Origin: Gammaproteobacteria bacterium
GTDB taxonomy: Bacteria; Pseudomonadota; Gammaproteobacteria; Steroidobacterales; GCA-2729495
DNA length: 64,000 nucleotides
Direction of reading: 5' to 3'
Assembly: GCA_020853135.1 (NCBI GenBank)
Contig: JADYZO010000107.1
Coordinates: 62,001-126,000 of the forward strand
The stretch's first letter is position 1. Every line of letters starts with the position of its first letter. Both the position numbers and the translations under genes were made by a program. Of this stretch, positions 14,171 through 28,764 are shown piece by piece. A model generated the notes under the pieces. The model did not search any database. It was not told the origin of the DNA and saw only the letters and a program-made list of their open reading frames with translations.

Positions 14171-14199
14171 TTGTCGCCACCGGGCCTATCTGGTAACTT
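14171..14199 (+). promoter_or_regulatory. Putative sigma-70 promoter for pyrG
   Basis: TTGTCG-N17-TAACTT in tilS-pyrG intergenic. Confidence 0.4.
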
Positions 14200-14217
14200 G
14201 CCTCTCCCATCTGATGA

Positions 14218-18090
<3,873 letters not shown>

Positions 18091-18094
18091 TGGC

Positions 18095-18409
18095 ATGCTG
18101 ATGCGCGTGGTGCCTGTCGTGCTGGTCGTGCTGCTGGGGCTGCTGCAGGTCCGCCTGTGGTTCGCCGAGGACGGCCTGCGTGGCGTTACCCGGTTGCGTG
18201 GCCAGCTGGTGGAGCAGCGCGCGGAGAACCGCCGCCTGGCCGAGCGCAACCGGCGCCTCGAGGCCGAGGTGGCCGACCTGCGGCAGGGATTCTCGGCGCT
18301 CGAGGAGCGGGCCCGCGCAGACCTCGGCCTCATCGGCCCCAACGAGACCTTCTACATCTTCACCGGTGGCGCGCAGCCGCCGGCCCGCGACGCGGGAGGT
18401 GACCGGTGA
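18095..18409 (+). CDS. ftsB: Cell division protein FtsB
   Basis: Short bitopic protein with N-terminal TM and coiled coil, ERARADLGLIGPNETFYIF; downstream of eno. Confidence 0.9.
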   Translation: MLMRVVPVVLVVLLGLLQVRLWFAEDGLRGVTRLRGQLVEQRAENRRLAERNRRLEAEVADLRQGFSALEERARADLGLIGPNETFYIFTGGAQPPARDAGGDR

Positions 18410-18452
18410 GCCGGCGTGCCGGCCCCGCCGGCCGCATCGGCAGGAGCCGTCC

Positions 18453-19199
18453 ATGATCCGCACCGAAAGCCGCGGCGCCATCACGGCCATCGCCATCGAC
18501 CGGCCGCCGGCCAATGCGCTGAACACGGAGCTGGCTGCGGGGCTGTACGCCGCGCATCAGCGTGCCTGCGCCGACGGTGCGCAGGTGATCATCCTGACCG
18601 GACGGCCGGGGATGTTCAGCGGGGGGCTCGATGTGCCGGAACTGCTGCCCCAGCCGCGTGCGGTGGTGGAGGCGTTCTGGCTGGCGTTCTTTCGCCTGAC
18701 CCGTGCGCTGGCGGTGAGCCCGGTGCCCGTGGTGGCCGCCATCAGCGGCCATGCCCCGGCCGGTGGCGCGGTGCTCGCCATCCACTGCGACTACCGCATC
18801 GGCGTGCGCGGGAACTTCCGCATGGGCCTGAACGAGGTGGCCGTGGGCCTGCCGGTGCCCGACTGCATCATGCTGGCCTTCGAGCACCTGCTCGGCGCGC
18901 GGCTGGCGCAGCGCCTGGCGATGACCGCGCAGCTGGTGGCCATGGACGAGGCGCTGGCCATCGGCCTGGTGGATGAGCTGGTGGAGCCCGAACGGCTGAT
19001 GGAACACGCCTGGGAGTGGTCGCAGCGCCTGGCCGCCCTGCCGCCGCTGGCCATGAACCGCACGCGCATGCTGGCGCGCCGGCGGCTGGCGGAGCTGCTG
19101 GAACCGCAGGCCGATGCCCGGCTGGCAACCGACCTCTGGTTCTCGGCCGAGACCCAGGCCGGCATGCACGCGCTCGTGGCGCGCCTGGCGAAGAAGTAG
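18453..19199 (+). CDS. Crotonase-fold enoyl-CoA hydratase/isomerase, closest in motif to delta3-delta2-enoyl-CoA isomerase (ECI1/DCI type)
   Basis: GRPGMFSGGLDVPELL and ISGHAPAGGAVLAIHCDYRIG...MGLNEVAVGL motifs; AGGAG Shine-Dalgarno before ATG. Confidence 0.8.
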   Translation: MIRTESRGAITAIAIDRPPANALNTELAAGLYAAHQRACADGAQVIILTGRPGMFSGGLDVPELLPQPRAVVEAFWLAFFRLTRALAVSPVPVVAAISGHAPAGGAVLAIHCDYRIGVRGNFRMGLNEVAVGLPVPDCIMLAFEHLLGARLAQRLAMTAQLVAMDEALAIGLVDELVEPERLMEHAWEWSQRLAALPPLAMNRTRMLARRRLAELLEPQADARLATDLWFSAETQAGMHALVARLAKK

Positions 19200-19209
19200 C
19201 ACGCTGCGC

Positions 19210-19755
19210 TCAGCGACGCAGCAGGACATAGACCGCACCGGTGCCGCCGTCATGCGCCGGCGCGGAGACGAAGGCCAGCACGTCCTCCCACTGGCGCAGC
19301 CAGCGGTTGACGCTTTGCTTGAGTACGGGGCCGCGTTCCCCGGAGCGCAGGCCCTTGCCGTGGATGACGCGCACGCACTGCAGGCGGTCGCGTACGGCGC
19401 CGGCCAGGAAGCTGCGCAGCGCCTCGCGGGCCTGGTTGCTGGTCAGGCCGTGCAGGTCGATCCCGGCGCGCACGGCGAGGCGTCCGCGGCGCAGGTTGCT
19501 GAAGGTCCGGGCGGAGATGGACGGGCGGCGGAACACCAGTTCCTCGCCGGTCTCGAGTTCGAGCTGCCCGGCGGAGAACTGCAGCGATTCGCGCAGGACC
19601 AGCGCCTCGTCCTGGCGGCGCAGGCGCGCGCGCGGCGGCGGGGGCGGCTGGCGCGGCGCGCGGCGGCGCGGTTGCAGCGGGCGGGCATCCGCCACGGCGG
19701 CCCGGAATAGCGCCGCGTCCTCCGAATTGATATTTTTAGGCGGTTTGCTGGTCAT
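19210..19755 (-). CDS. smrA: Smr/MutS2 domain protein (SmrA/YdaL-like)
   Basis: IDLHGLTSNQAREALRSFL, CVRVIHGKGLRSG, HDGGTGAVYVLLRR. Confidence 0.88.
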   Translation of the reverse strand: MTSKPPKNINSEDAALFRAAVADARPLQPRRRAPRQPPPPPRARLRRQDEALVLRESLQFSAGQLELETGEELVFRRPSISARTFSNLRRGRLAVRAGIDLHGLTSNQAREALRSFLAGAVRDRLQCVRVIHGKGLRSGERGPVLKQSVNRWLRQWEDVLAFVSAPAHDGGTGAVYVLLRR

Positions 19756-19814
19756 CGGCCTGTGCTTCCGGGCGCTCCCGGGTGATGACGGCGCGCAGCG
19801 AATGGAACAAGGCC

Positions 19815-20555
19815 TTGAAGATACTGCTTAGCAATGACGACGGCTACCAGTCCGAGGGGCTGGCAACCCTGGCCCTGGCGCTGGCCGACCTGGCCGAACT
19901 CACCATCGTCGCGCCCGACCGCAACCAGAGCGGCGCCAGCCATTCGCTGACGCTGGAGTCGCCGCTGCGCGTGGCGCGCAGCCGCGAGGGCATGTTTTAT
20001 GTCAACGGCACGCCCACCGACTGCGTGCACCTGGCGATCACCGGCTTGCTCGAGCAGGAGCCCGACATGGTCATCGCCGGCATCAACCACGGCGCCAACC
20101 TCGGCGACGACGTGCTGTACTCGGGCACCGTGGCGGCCGCCATCGAGGGCCGCTCGCTCGGCCTGCCGGCGATCGCCGTCTCGCTGGCCGGCCACGCGCT
20201 GCGCCACTTCGACAGCGCGGGGCAGGCGGTGCGCATCCTGCTCGGGAAGCTCGAGCGCGAGCCGCTGCCCCCGGACACCATCCTCAACGTCAACGTGCCG
20301 GACCTGCCCTTTGGCGAGATCCGCGGCTTCGAGGCCACGCGCCTCGGCTACCGGCACCGCTCGGAGCCGGTCGTGGAGACCACCGATCCCAAGGGTCGCC
20401 CGGTGTTCTGGATGGGTGCGGCCGGGGCAGGCCAGGACGCCGGTCCCGGCACCGACTTCCACGCCATCGACCATGCGCGGATCTCGGTGACCCCGCTGCA
20501 GATCGACCTGACGCGCCACTCCGCCATTGCCACGCTGGCCGGATGGCTGCCGTGA
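19815..20555 (+). CDS. surE: 5'/3'-nucleotidase SurE (probable TTG start; ORF track 19782)
   Basis: (M)[54 protein letters not shown]. Confidence 0.94.
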   Translation: MKILLSNDDGYQSEGLATLALALADLAELTIVAPDRNQSGASHSLTLESPLRVARSREGMFYVNGTPTDCVHLAITGLLEQEPDMVIAGINHGANLGDDVLYSGTVAAAIEGRSLGLPAIAVSLAGHALRHFDSAGQAVRILLGKLEREPLPPDTILNVNVPDLPFGEIRGFEATRLGYRHRSEPVVETTDPKGRPVFWMGAAGAGQDAGPGTDFHAIDHARISVTPLQIDLTRHSAIATLAGWLP

Positions 20556-21223
20556 CGGCCAGTGACCCGGAGGGCCGCAACGGCATCGGCATGACCTCGG
20601 CGCGCACCCGCGAGCGCCTGGTCCAGCGCCTGTCCGCCAGCGGCATCCGCAACGAGGCGGTGCTGGAGCGCATCCGCGCGGTGCCGCGCCACCTGTTCAT
20701 CGACGAGGCCCTGGCGAGCCGCGCCTACGAGGACAGTGCGTTGCCGATCGGCAAGGGGCAGACGATCTCCCAGCCCTACATCGTCGCGCTGATGACCCAG
20801 GCACTGATCGAGGGCGGCAGGCCGGAGAAGGTGCTGGAGGTCGGCACGGGCTGCGGCTACCAGAGCGCGATACTGGCGCCGCTGGTGGGGCAGCTGTTCA
20901 CCATCGAGCGCATCGCCAGCCTGCAGCGGGCGGCACGCCAGCGCCTCACCAGCCTCGGGTTCGGCAATGTGCGCTTCCGGCACGGCGACGGCTTCGAGGG
21001 CTGGCCGGGCCAGGCGCCCTTCAACGGGATCCTGGTGGCGGCGGCCCCCGGCGAGATCCCCTCGGCCTTGCTCGATCAGCTGGCGCCCGGCGGCCGGCTC
21101 GTCATGCCTGTCGGCCCGCCTGGCCAGCAGGAACTGGTGCGCATGACCCGCACGGCGAACGGCATCGAGCGCGAGCACCTCTGCTGGGTGAGCTTCGTGC
21201 CGCTGGTGGAGGGCAAGGGCTGA
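20543..21223 (+). CDS. pcm: Protein-L-isoaspartate O-methyltransferase (start may be 20591)
   Basis: [34 protein letters not shown]; follows surE. Confidence 0.94.
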   Translation: MAAVTASDPEGRNGIGMTSARTRERLVQRLSASGIRNEAVLERIRAVPRHLFIDEALASRAYEDSALPIGKGQTISQPYIVALMTQALIEGGRPEKVLEVGTGCGYQSAILAPLVGQLFTIERIASLQRAARQRLTSLGFGNVRFRHGDGFEGWPGQAPFNGILVAAAPGEIPSALLDQLAPGGRLVMPVGPPGQQELVRMTRTANGIEREHLCWVSFVPLVEGKG

Positions 21224-21243
21224 AGCGCCGTGGCGGGGCGGCC

Positions 21244-21945
21244 GTGCGGGTTGCGCTCCTGGCGGTGCTGGCTGCTGCGTGGCTGGCCGGCTGTGCCGCG
21301 GGCGGGCCGGAAGCTGCCGGCGCCCGCGCCGGCGTCTACGTGGTGCGCCCTGGCGATACGCTCTACGGAATCGCCAGCCGGCTGGGCATCGATTACCGCG
21401 ACCTCGCGCGCTGGAACCGCCTCGGTGATGGCAGCCTGATCCACCCGGGCCAGCGCCTGCGGCTGGATCCCGCCCCGGAAGGGGCGGCTGCGCCGGCGCC
21501 GCGCAGTCCGCAGGTTGGCGCCCCCGATACGCCGCCACCGGCAGCCGGCTGGCTCTGGCCGGCATCGGGGCCCGTGCTGGCTGGCTTCGGTGCCTCGACC
21601 CGCACGGCATCGGGAATTCTCATCGGCGGCCAGCCAGGCCAGGCGGTGGTGGCCAGCGCCGATGGCGAGGTGGTGTATGCCGGCAGCGGGCTCACCGGCT
21701 ACGGCCTGCTCGTCATCGTGCGCCACAATCCGGGCTGGCTGAGCGCCTACGGGCACAACGCCGACCTGCTGGTGCGGGAGGGCGAGCGCGTGCGCGCAGG
21801 GCAGCCGATCGGACACATGGGCGCGGGCGCCGGACATGATGCCGTGCTGCATTTCGAGATCCGGCGCAATGGCGCGCCGGTGGATCCCCTGCGCCTGCTG
21901 CCAGCGCGCGGCGGTGCTGGCCGCCCGGCCTCAGGTGACGAATAA
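21244..21945 (+). CDS. nlpD: NlpD-like lipoprotein with LysM and degenerate LytM/M23 domain (GTG start)
   Basis: Lipobox LAGC, YVVRPGDTLYGIASRLG LysM, VVYAGSGLTGYGLLVIVRHNPGWLSAYGHN...HFEIRRNG. Confidence 0.85.
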   Translation: MRVALLAVLAAAWLAGCAAGGPEAAGARAGVYVVRPGDTLYGIASRLGIDYRDLARWNRLGDGSLIHPGQRLRLDPAPEGAAAPAPRSPQVGAPDTPPPAAGWLWPASGPVLAGFGASTRTASGILIGGQPGQAVVASADGEVVYAGSGLTGYGLLVIVRHNPGWLSAYGHNADLLVREGERVRAGQPIGHMGAGAGHDAVLHFEIRRNGAPVDPLRLLPARGGAGRPASGDE

Positions 21946-22299
21946 TGCCGCCGCGACCCGGCGGTATTCCGCGGCGAGGACGTTGTAGGTGCGACAGGCG
22001 GCAGGCGTGTCCATGACCTCCAGGCCGATCCCCTGGCGCAGGATCGCGGCGGCCATCGCCGGCGGCGGGAAGCGCTGGCGTGCGCCGGTGCCGAGCAGGA
22101 TCACCTCGGGTTCGAGCGCGAGCACGGCGGCGAAGTCGGCCGGTGCGAGCGCCTCCACCGCGGGCGGCTGCCAGTCACGGATGATGTGGTCGATGGTGAG
22201 GATGAGGGGCCGGGTGAAGCTCTCGTTGCCGACCAGGATCGCGCTCCCGGAACAGCCACGGATGAGGTGGCCCTCGCCCCTGTCGAGTTCGAGTTTCAC
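21931..22299 (-). CDS. Mth938-like (DUF498) domain protein
   Basis: LEPEVILLGTGARQRFPPPAMAAAILRQGIGLEVMDTPAACRTYNVLAAEYRRVAAAL. Confidence 0.8.
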   Translation of the reverse strand: MKLELDRGEGHLIRGCSGSAILVGNESFTRPLILTIDHIIRDWQPPAVEALAPADFAAVLALEPEVILLGTGARQRFPPPAMAAAILRQGIGLEVMDTPAACRTYNVLAAEYRRVAAALFVT

Positions 22300-22355
22300 G
22301 CCTGGCTGCGCTCCGGTCGCACCGGCCCGGTGGCCGGCGGAGCGCCAGCTTAGCC

Positions 22356-24086
22356 GTGGCTGAGGGGGCTGTCACCCGCGTGCTGCGCATCCGCCGGCGC
22401 GAGGTGCCGGAGCCGCTCTATCGTGCGATGCCCGCCACGCTCGACCCCGTCCTGCGCCGCGTCTACGCGGCGCGCGACGCGCAGCCGGCGCAGCTCGCCG
22501 CCACGCTCTCCGGGTTGCTGCCCGTCGGCAGCCTGGGCGGCATGGAGGCGGCCACCGGGGCACTGGTGGCCGCGCGCCGCCGCCAGGCGCCGGTCCTCGT
22601 GGCCGGCGACTACGATGCCGATGGCGCCACGGCGACGGCCCTGCTGGTCAGCGCGTTGCGCGGCATGGGCTTCGGCCATGTCGACTATCTGGTGCCGGAC
22701 CGGTTCGAACTCGGCTATGGCTTCTCGCCCGGCGTGGCCGACCTGGCCGCGGCACGCGGACCCGCGCTCATCATCACCGTGGACAACGGTGTCACCAGCG
22801 TCGAGGGCGTGGCGCGGGCGGCGGCACTCGGCATCGACGTCATCGTCACCGACCACCATCTGCCGGGCAGCGAGCTGCCTGCCGCCCGGGCCCTCATCAA
22901 CCCGAACCTGCCCGGCGAGGCCTTCCCGAGCAAGGCGCTCTGCGGTGTCGGCGTGGCCTTCTACCTGGCCGCGGCGCTGGCGAAGGCGCTGGATGGCGCC
23001 GGCCTCGGCAGCTACGCGCAGCTGCGCGCCCCGGTGCTCGATGCGCTCGACCTCGTGGCGCTCGGCACGGTGGCCGATCTCGTCCCGCTGGATGCCAACA
23101 ACCGCATCCTCGTGGGCGAGGGGCTGCGGCGCATCCGCGCCGGGCGCCTGCGCCCCGGGCTGGCGGCGCTGTTCGCGGTTGCCGGACGCGATCCCGCCGT
23201 TGCGCGCAGCGCGGATCTCGGCTTCGCCATCGCCCCGCGCCTCAACGCCGCCGGCCGGCTCGATGTCATGTCGCTCGGCATCGACTGCCTGCTGGCGCCC
23301 GATGCGCAGCGGGCGCGGGTACTCGCCGCGCGCCTGGACGAACTCAACGCCGAGCGGCGCGGCCTGCAGCGGCGCATGCAGTCGCAGGCCGAGGAGCTGC
23401 TCGACCGGCTGGCCGGAGCCGGGCAGGAGGCCGGCACCTGCCTGTTCGACCCCGGCTGGCACGAGGGGATCGTCGGCCTGGTGGCTGCCCGGCTGAAGGA
23501 GCGCACGGGCCGCCCGGTCGTGGCGTTCGCGCCCGGCGGGGAACCCGGCACGCTCAAGGGCTCGGCCCGTTCGGTGGATGGCGTGCATGTGCGTGACGTC
23601 CTGGCCGCGGTGGCCACCCGCAACGTGGCCCCCGGCCTGCGCTTCGGCGGGCATGCCATGGCAGCCGGGCTGCGCCTGCCGGCGGCCGAGCTGCCAGCCT
23701 TCGCCGCCGCCTGGGAGGCCGAACTCGCCCGGGTGCTGGCCGGCGTGGACACGGACCGCGTGCTGTGGAGCGACGGATCGCTGGCTGCCGGGGAGATGAC
23801 GGTGGAACTGGCCGAGCAGCTGCATTTTGCCGGGCCCTGGGGCCAGGGATTCCCCGAACCAATGTTCGATGACGCGTTCAGCGTGCTGGACCAGCGCGTG
23901 CTGAAGGATGCGCACCTGCGCCTGTCGCTGCGCCATGCGCAGGGCGGCGATCCCGTCGATGCCATCGCCTTCAACCACGTCGCTGCGCTGCCGGCCCGGG
24001 TGCACTGCTGCTACCGGTTCGGCATCAGCGACTTCGGCGGCCGCCGCCGGCGACAGCTGGTTGTGGAACATGTGCAATCCGCATAG
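22356..24086 (+). CDS. recJ: Single-stranded-DNA-specific exonuclease RecJ
   Basis: [44 protein letters not shown]. Confidence 0.95.
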   Translation: MAEGAVTRVLRIRRREVPEPLYRAMPATLDPVLRRVYAARDAQPAQLAATLSGLLPVGSLGGMEAATGALVAARRRQAPVLVAGDYDADGATATALLVSALRGMGFGHVDYLVPDRFELGYGFSPGVADLAAARGPALIITVDNGVTSVEGVARAAALGIDVIVTDHHLPGSELPAARALINPNLPGEAFPSKALCGVGVAFYLAAALAKALDGAGLGSYAQLRAPVLDALDLVALGTVADLVPLDANNRILVGEGLRRIRAGRLRPGLAALFAVAGRDPAVARSADLGFAIAPRLNAAGRLDVMSLGIDCLLAPDAQRARVLAARLDELNAERRGLQRRMQSQAEELLDRLAGAGQEAGTCLFDPGWHEGIVGLVAARLKERTGRPVVAFAPGGEPGTLKGSARSVDGVHVRDVLAAVATRNVAPGLRFGGHAMAAGLRLPAAELPAFAAAWEAELARVLAGVDTDRVLWSDGSLAAGEMTVELAEQLHFAGPWGQGFPEPMFDDAFSVLDQRVLKDAHLRLSLRHAQGGDPVDAIAFNHVAALPARVHCCYRFGISDFGGRRRRQLVVEHVQSA

Positions 24087-24089
24087 GAT
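24061..24089 (+). promoter_or_regulatory. Putative sigma-70 promoter for prfB (inside recJ 3' end)
   Basis: TTGTGG-N17-TAGGAT. Confidence 0.5.
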
Positions 24090-24122
24090 GGCGCGCTTCC
24101 CTGCAGCGATCACCGCGCCCCC

Positions 24123-25218
24123 ATGGAAACCAGCCCGATCCGCCAGCTCATCCGCGACCTCCATGAACGCTCCTGCGCGCTTCGGGGGTATCTTTGACCT
24201 CGATCGCAAGCGTGAACGGCTGACCGAGGTCCAGCAGGCGCTGGAAGAACCCGGCATCTGGCAGGATCCGCCGAAGGCCGAGGCACTCGGGCGCGAGCGC
24301 GCCCAGCTGGAGGGCATCGTGCGCCAGTTCGAGGGCATCGAGCGGGCGCTGGCCGACAGCACCGACCTGCTCGACATGGCCGAGGCCGAGGACGACGCTG
24401 CTGCGGCCAGCGGCGTGTCCCGCGACGTCGAGACCACGCGCAGCGAGGTCGAGCGGCTGGAGTTCCAGCGCATGTTCAGCGGCGCCCACGATGCCGGCAA
24501 TGCCTTCCTCGACATCCAGGCGGGCGCCGGGGGCACCGAGGCGCAGGACTGGGCCGAGATGCTGCTGCGCATGTACCTGAAGTACTGCGAGAAGAAGGGC
24601 TTCGCGGTGGAGATGCTGGAAGCCTCCGCCGGCGAGGTCGCCGGCCTCAAGAGCGCGAGCATCCGCGTCGCCGGCGAGTACGCCTATGGCTGGCTGCGCA
24701 CCGAGACCGGCGTGCACCGGCTGGTGCGCAAGTCGCCCTTCGATTCCGGCAACCGCCGCCATACCTCGTTTGCCGCTGTCTTCGTCTCGCCGGAAATCGA
24801 GGACGACATCCAGATCGAGATCAACCCGGCGGACCTGCGCATCGACGTCTACCGGGCGAGCGGCGCCGGCGGCCAGCACGTCAACCGCACCGAGTCCGCG
24901 GTGCGCATCACGCACCTGCCCACCGGCGTGGTGGTGCAGTGCCAGAACGAGCGCTCCCAGCACAAGAACAAGGCCACGGCCATGAAGCAGCTCAAGGCGA
25001 AGCTCTACCAGCTCGAGGAGCAGAAGCGCCGTGCCGACACCCAGGCGCTGGAGGACAGCAAGGCCGATGTCGGCTGGGGCAGCCAGATCCGCTCCTACGT
25101 GCTCGACCAGTCGCGGATCAAGGATCTGCGCACCATGGTCGAGGCCGGCAATCCCGATGACATCCTCGATGGCGATCTCGACCGCTTCATCGAGGCCAGC
25201 CTCAAGCAGGGCCTGTAG
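24123..25218 (+). CDS. prfB: Peptide chain release factor 2, join(24123..24194,24196..25218) via programmed +1 frameshift
   Basis: Zero frame [24 protein letters not shown] then TGA in CGGGGGTATCTTTGAC; +1 frame [17 protein letters not shown]...; [20 protein letters not shown]. Confidence 0.96.
24181..24198 (+). promoter_or_regulatory. prfB programmed +1 frameshift site (internal SD-like GGGGG, slippery CTT, TGA C)
   Basis: CGGGGGTATCTTTGAC. Confidence 0.95.
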
Positions 25219-25247
25219 CAGGCCGCCCGCGCGGCCACGGTGGCAGC

Positions 25248-26750
25248 ATGACCGACGACAATCCCGCAGGAACCGAACATCGCCTGGTGGCCGAGCGCCG
25301 CCGCAAGCTCGAGGCGCTGCGCGAGGCGGGCTTCCGCTTCCCGAACCAGCTGCGGCGCACGGCGCTCGCCGGCCAGATCCTCAGCACCTACGAGGGTCAC
25401 GGCACCGAGGCGCTGGAGGCCGCGGCGGTGGAGGTTGCCGTCGGCGGGCGCGTGATGGCCAAGCGCGTCATGGGCAGGACCAGCTTCGTGAAGGTCCAGG
25501 ACCGCAGCGGGCAGATCCAGGTGTTCCTGCAGCAGGATGCCCTGCCTGAGGGGGCCTACCAGGCCTTCAAGGGCTGGGACCTCGGCGACATCATCTGGGC
25601 CCGCGGGCAGCTGTTCCGCACGAAGACCGGCGAGCTCACGGTGCGCGCCACGCAGGTCGAGCTGCTGGTGAAGGCGCTGCGTCCGCTGCCGGAGAAGTTC
25701 CACGGCCTCACCGACCAGGAGACGCGCTATCGCCAGCGCTACCTCGACCTGATCATGAACGAGGACTCGCGCGAGGTCTTCCGGCGCCGTTCGCAGGTCG
25801 TGCAGTTCCTGCGCAACTACCTCGACACCCTGGAGTTCCTCGAGGTCGAGACGCCGATGATGCAGGCCATCCCCGGCGGTGCCATGGCCAGGCCCTTCGT
25901 CACCCACCACAATGCGCTGGACCGGCAGCTCTACCTGCGCATCGCGCCGGAGCTCTACCTCAAGCGGCTGGTGGTGGGCGGCTTCGAGCGCGTCTACGAG
26001 CTCAACCGCAACTTCCGCAATGAAGGCATCTCCACCCAGCACAACCCCGAGTTCACCATGCTGGAGCTGTACATGGCCTATGCCGACTACCAGGTCCTCA
26101 TGGACCTGGTCGAGCAGATGCTGCGCAGCCTCGCCGGCTACCTGCTGGGCACGACCACCGTCCTCTACCAGGGCAGGAGCTACGACTTCGCCGCGCCGTT
26201 CCGCCGCGCTTCGATCGAGGACCTCGTGGCGCAGTACAACCCGGAGCTGCCGCGCGGCCAGCTGCGCGATCCGGATGCGCTGCGCGCCTGCTGCGAACGG
26301 CTCGGCATCGCCGTGCAGCCCGGCTTCGGTGCCGGCAAGCTGCTCACCGAGGTCTTCGAGAAGACCGCCGAGCACCGCCTCGATGTGCCGACCTTCGTCA
26401 CCGGCTTCCCCGCGGAGGTCTCGCCGCTGGCCCGGCGCAGCGATGCCGATCCCTTCCTCACCGACCGCTTCGAGCTCTTCATCCACGGGCGCGAGATCGC
26501 CAACGGGTTCTCCGAGCTCAACGATGCCGAGGACCAGGCCGGGCGCTTCCGTGCGCAGGTCCTCCAGAAGACCGCGGGCGACGAGGAGGCGATGTTCTAC
26601 GACGAAGACTACGTCACGGCGCTGGAGTACGGCCTGCCGCCCACGGCGGGTCTCGGCATCGGCATCGACCGGCTGGTCATGCTGCTCACCGACAGCCCGT
26701 CGATCCGCGACGTGCTGCTGTTCCCGCACATGCGCGATGCGGCCGGCTGA
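25248..26750 (+). CDS. lysS: Lysine--tRNA ligase (class II)
   Basis: [83 protein letters not shown]. Confidence 0.96.
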   Translation: MTDDNPAGTEHRLVAERRRKLEALREAGFRFPNQLRRTALAGQILSTYEGHGTEALEAAAVEVAVGGRVMAKRVMGRTSFVKVQDRSGQIQVFLQQDALPEGAYQAFKGWDLGDIIWARGQLFRTKTGELTVRATQVELLVKALRPLPEKFHGLTDQETRYRQRYLDLIMNEDSREVFRRRSQVVQFLRNYLDTLEFLEVETPMMQAIPGGAMARPFVTHHNALDRQLYLRIAPELYLKRLVVGGFERVYELNRNFRNEGISTQHNPEFTMLELYMAYADYQVLMDLVEQMLRSLAGYLLGTTTVLYQGRSYDFAAPFRRASIEDLVAQYNPELPRGQLRDPDALRACCERLGIAVQPGFGAGKLLTEVFEKTAEHRLDVPTFVTGFPAEVSPLARRSDADPFLTDRFELFIHGREIANGFSELNDAEDQAGRFRAQVLQKTAGDEEAMFYDEDYVTALEYGLPPTAGLGIGIDRLVMLLTDSPSIRDVLLFPHMRDAAG

Positions 26751-26754
26751 TGCC

Positions 26755-27730
26755 TCAGGCGGGCGGCATCTCCGGGATCCCGTAGGGAAGAGCCAGCGGC
26801 GCGAGCGGCTGGCGCAGTTGGGCATCCGCAAAGAGGGGGCCGGCGGCCGCCTCCAGGCGCACCACGGCGAGGAGTTCGCTGCCCGTGGCTGCCGGTGCGG
26901 CCAGCACCACGGCGCCTGATTCGCCGGCGGGCCCGAACACCGGATCGCCCGCTGCAGGGGGTGGCAGGCCCGCGCCGAAGCGCAACAGCCGGCGTTTCAG
27001 CCGGCCGAGGTGGCGGGTGCGGGTGACGGTTTCCTGTCCCGGATAACAGCCCTTGTCGAAGCTCAGCGCACCGGCGAGGTCGAGGTTGAGCATCTGCGGG
27101 ATGTAGGCACCCGCCGCCGTGCCGATGCGTGCGAAGCCGGCGCGGATGTCCGCGAGTGTCCAGGCATCGGCATCAGCCGGCGTGCCCGGCTGCGCGGCGA
27201 GGAGGGCCGGCCATGCGCCGGCCGGTGCCGCAATCAGCAGCCGTCCGGCGTCGGGACACAGGGCGAGCCATTGCGCCGTGGCGCTGCATTCCAGTGGCCG
27301 TGCCGGCAGGGTTGCGCCAGGCAGCGCCGGCGCTGCGCCGGCAGCCGGGATGCACCCGGCCAGCATGACCTCGGCGACTTCCACCGTGACCTGCGCGCGC
27401 AGCACGAACATGCGCAGACGGCGCACAATGCCCGCGGCCAGCGTGGCGGGAACGGTGAGCCAGAATGCATCGCGCCAGTCGAAAGCCTCACCGGCGACGA
27501 GCACGCGTCCCTGTGCATCGGCCCAAGCATAGCGCACGGCACGCGTGGGCGTGATGAGCCGCAGATCCTGGGTCAGCTGGCCCTGGAGGAATGCCTGGCG
27601 GTCCGCACCCGCGACGCGCAGGAGTCGCAGCGCATGCAGCGATGCGAGCGGTGCGCACGCGTCGTTGTCCCGGGTCAGGCCAGACACTGGTGAGGGCCGT
27701 GGTGAAAAATCCGCTGCATTCTGGCACACT
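26755..27730 (-). CDS. ygfZ: YgfZ/GcvT-domain protein (Fe-S cluster repair/tRNA-modifying YgfZ); start uncertain, GTG 27730 or GTG ~27690
   Basis: FDKGCYPGQETVTRTRHLGRLKRRLL is the YgfZ KGCYxGQE signature. Confidence 0.88.
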
Positions 27731-27737
27731 TTTTTAA

Positions 27738-27935
<198 letters not shown>

Positions 27936-27981
27936 TGCCTCAGCCACGCTGATGCAGCCATCGCGCGGAGGATCACGGCCC

Positions 27982-28374
27982 ATGGCCCAAGCAAACCGGC
28001 CCTTGTCACCCCACCTGGGCATTTACCGCTGGCAGGTCAGCAACACGCTGTCCATCCTGCACCGGATGAGCGGCCTGTTCCTGACGATCGGGGCGCTGGT
28101 CCTCACCGCATGGCTCGTGGCTGCGGCCAGTGGTCCCGCGGCCTATGGGATGCTGGCCGGCCTGCTGAAGTCACCGCCCGGCGCCCTGCTGCTGTTCGGC
28201 TGGTCGCTCGCCTTCTTCTATCACCTGTGCAACGGCATCCGGCACCTGGCCTGGGATGCCGGCCATGGCTTCACGATCCCGGGCTCCCGCGCGACGGGCT
28301 GGACGGCGGTCATCGCTGCCGGCGTCCTCACGCTGCTGTTCTGGATCGTGGCCCTGACGGGCAACGGAGGCTGA
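27982..28374 (+). CDS. sdhC: Succinate dehydrogenase cytochrome b556 subunit
   Basis: RPLSPHLGIYRWQVSNTLSILHRMSG, HLCNGIRHLAWDAG. Confidence 0.94.
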   Translation: MAQANRPLSPHLGIYRWQVSNTLSILHRMSGLFLTIGALVLTAWLVAAASGPAAYGMLAGLLKSPPGALLLFGWSLAFFYHLCNGIRHLAWDAGHGFTIPGSRATGWTAVIAAGVLTLLFWIVALTGNGG

Positions 28375-28377
28375 GCC

Positions 28378-28764
28378 ATGGGTTTTCGATCACCCCTCGG
28401 GCGGGCCATCGGCTCCGGTTCGGCCAGATCGGGCTTCGAGCACTGGTGGGGGCAGCGCCTGTCGGCGGCCGGCCTGGGCCTGCTCGGCCTGTGGTTCGTC
28501 ATCAGCATCGCCGGCATCGGCGCAGCTGATCACGCCACGGTGGCGGCGTGGATCGGTTCCATGCCGCATGCCATCCTGCTCATCCTGCTCGTCATGACGC
28601 TCCTGTATCACTCGAACCTCGGCGTCAACGTCGTCCTCGAGGACTACGTGCATGATGGCCGGGCACTGGTCCTCGCCCTGGGGCTGGTGAGGTTTGCCCA
28701 CGTGGCGATGGCGGTGGCCGGCATCTATTCCATCGTGAGCTTGTCACTGGGAGCCCGGGCATGA
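28378..28764 (+). CDS. sdhD: Succinate dehydrogenase membrane anchor subunit
   Basis: [12 protein letters not shown], three TM helices, [16 protein letters not shown]; between sdhC and sdhA. Confidence 0.92.
   Translation: MGFRSPLGRAIGSGSARSGFEHWWGQRLSAAGLGLLGLWFVISIAGIGAADHATVAAWIGSMPHAILLILLVMTLLYHSNLGVNVVLEDYVHDGRALVLALGLVRFAHVAMAVAGIYSIVSLSLGARA

Noticed and set aside
19199-19222. GCTGCG/CGCAGC hairpin at the convergent crotonase/smrA junction as a terminator
   Set aside because: Only 6 bp with an 8-nt loop and no U-tract; too weak to call
27722-27737. TGGCAC resembling a sigma-54 -24 element before the DUF1674 gene
   Set aside because: The -12 GC element at correct spacing is absent (TTTTTTAAA); probably just an AT-rich promoter region
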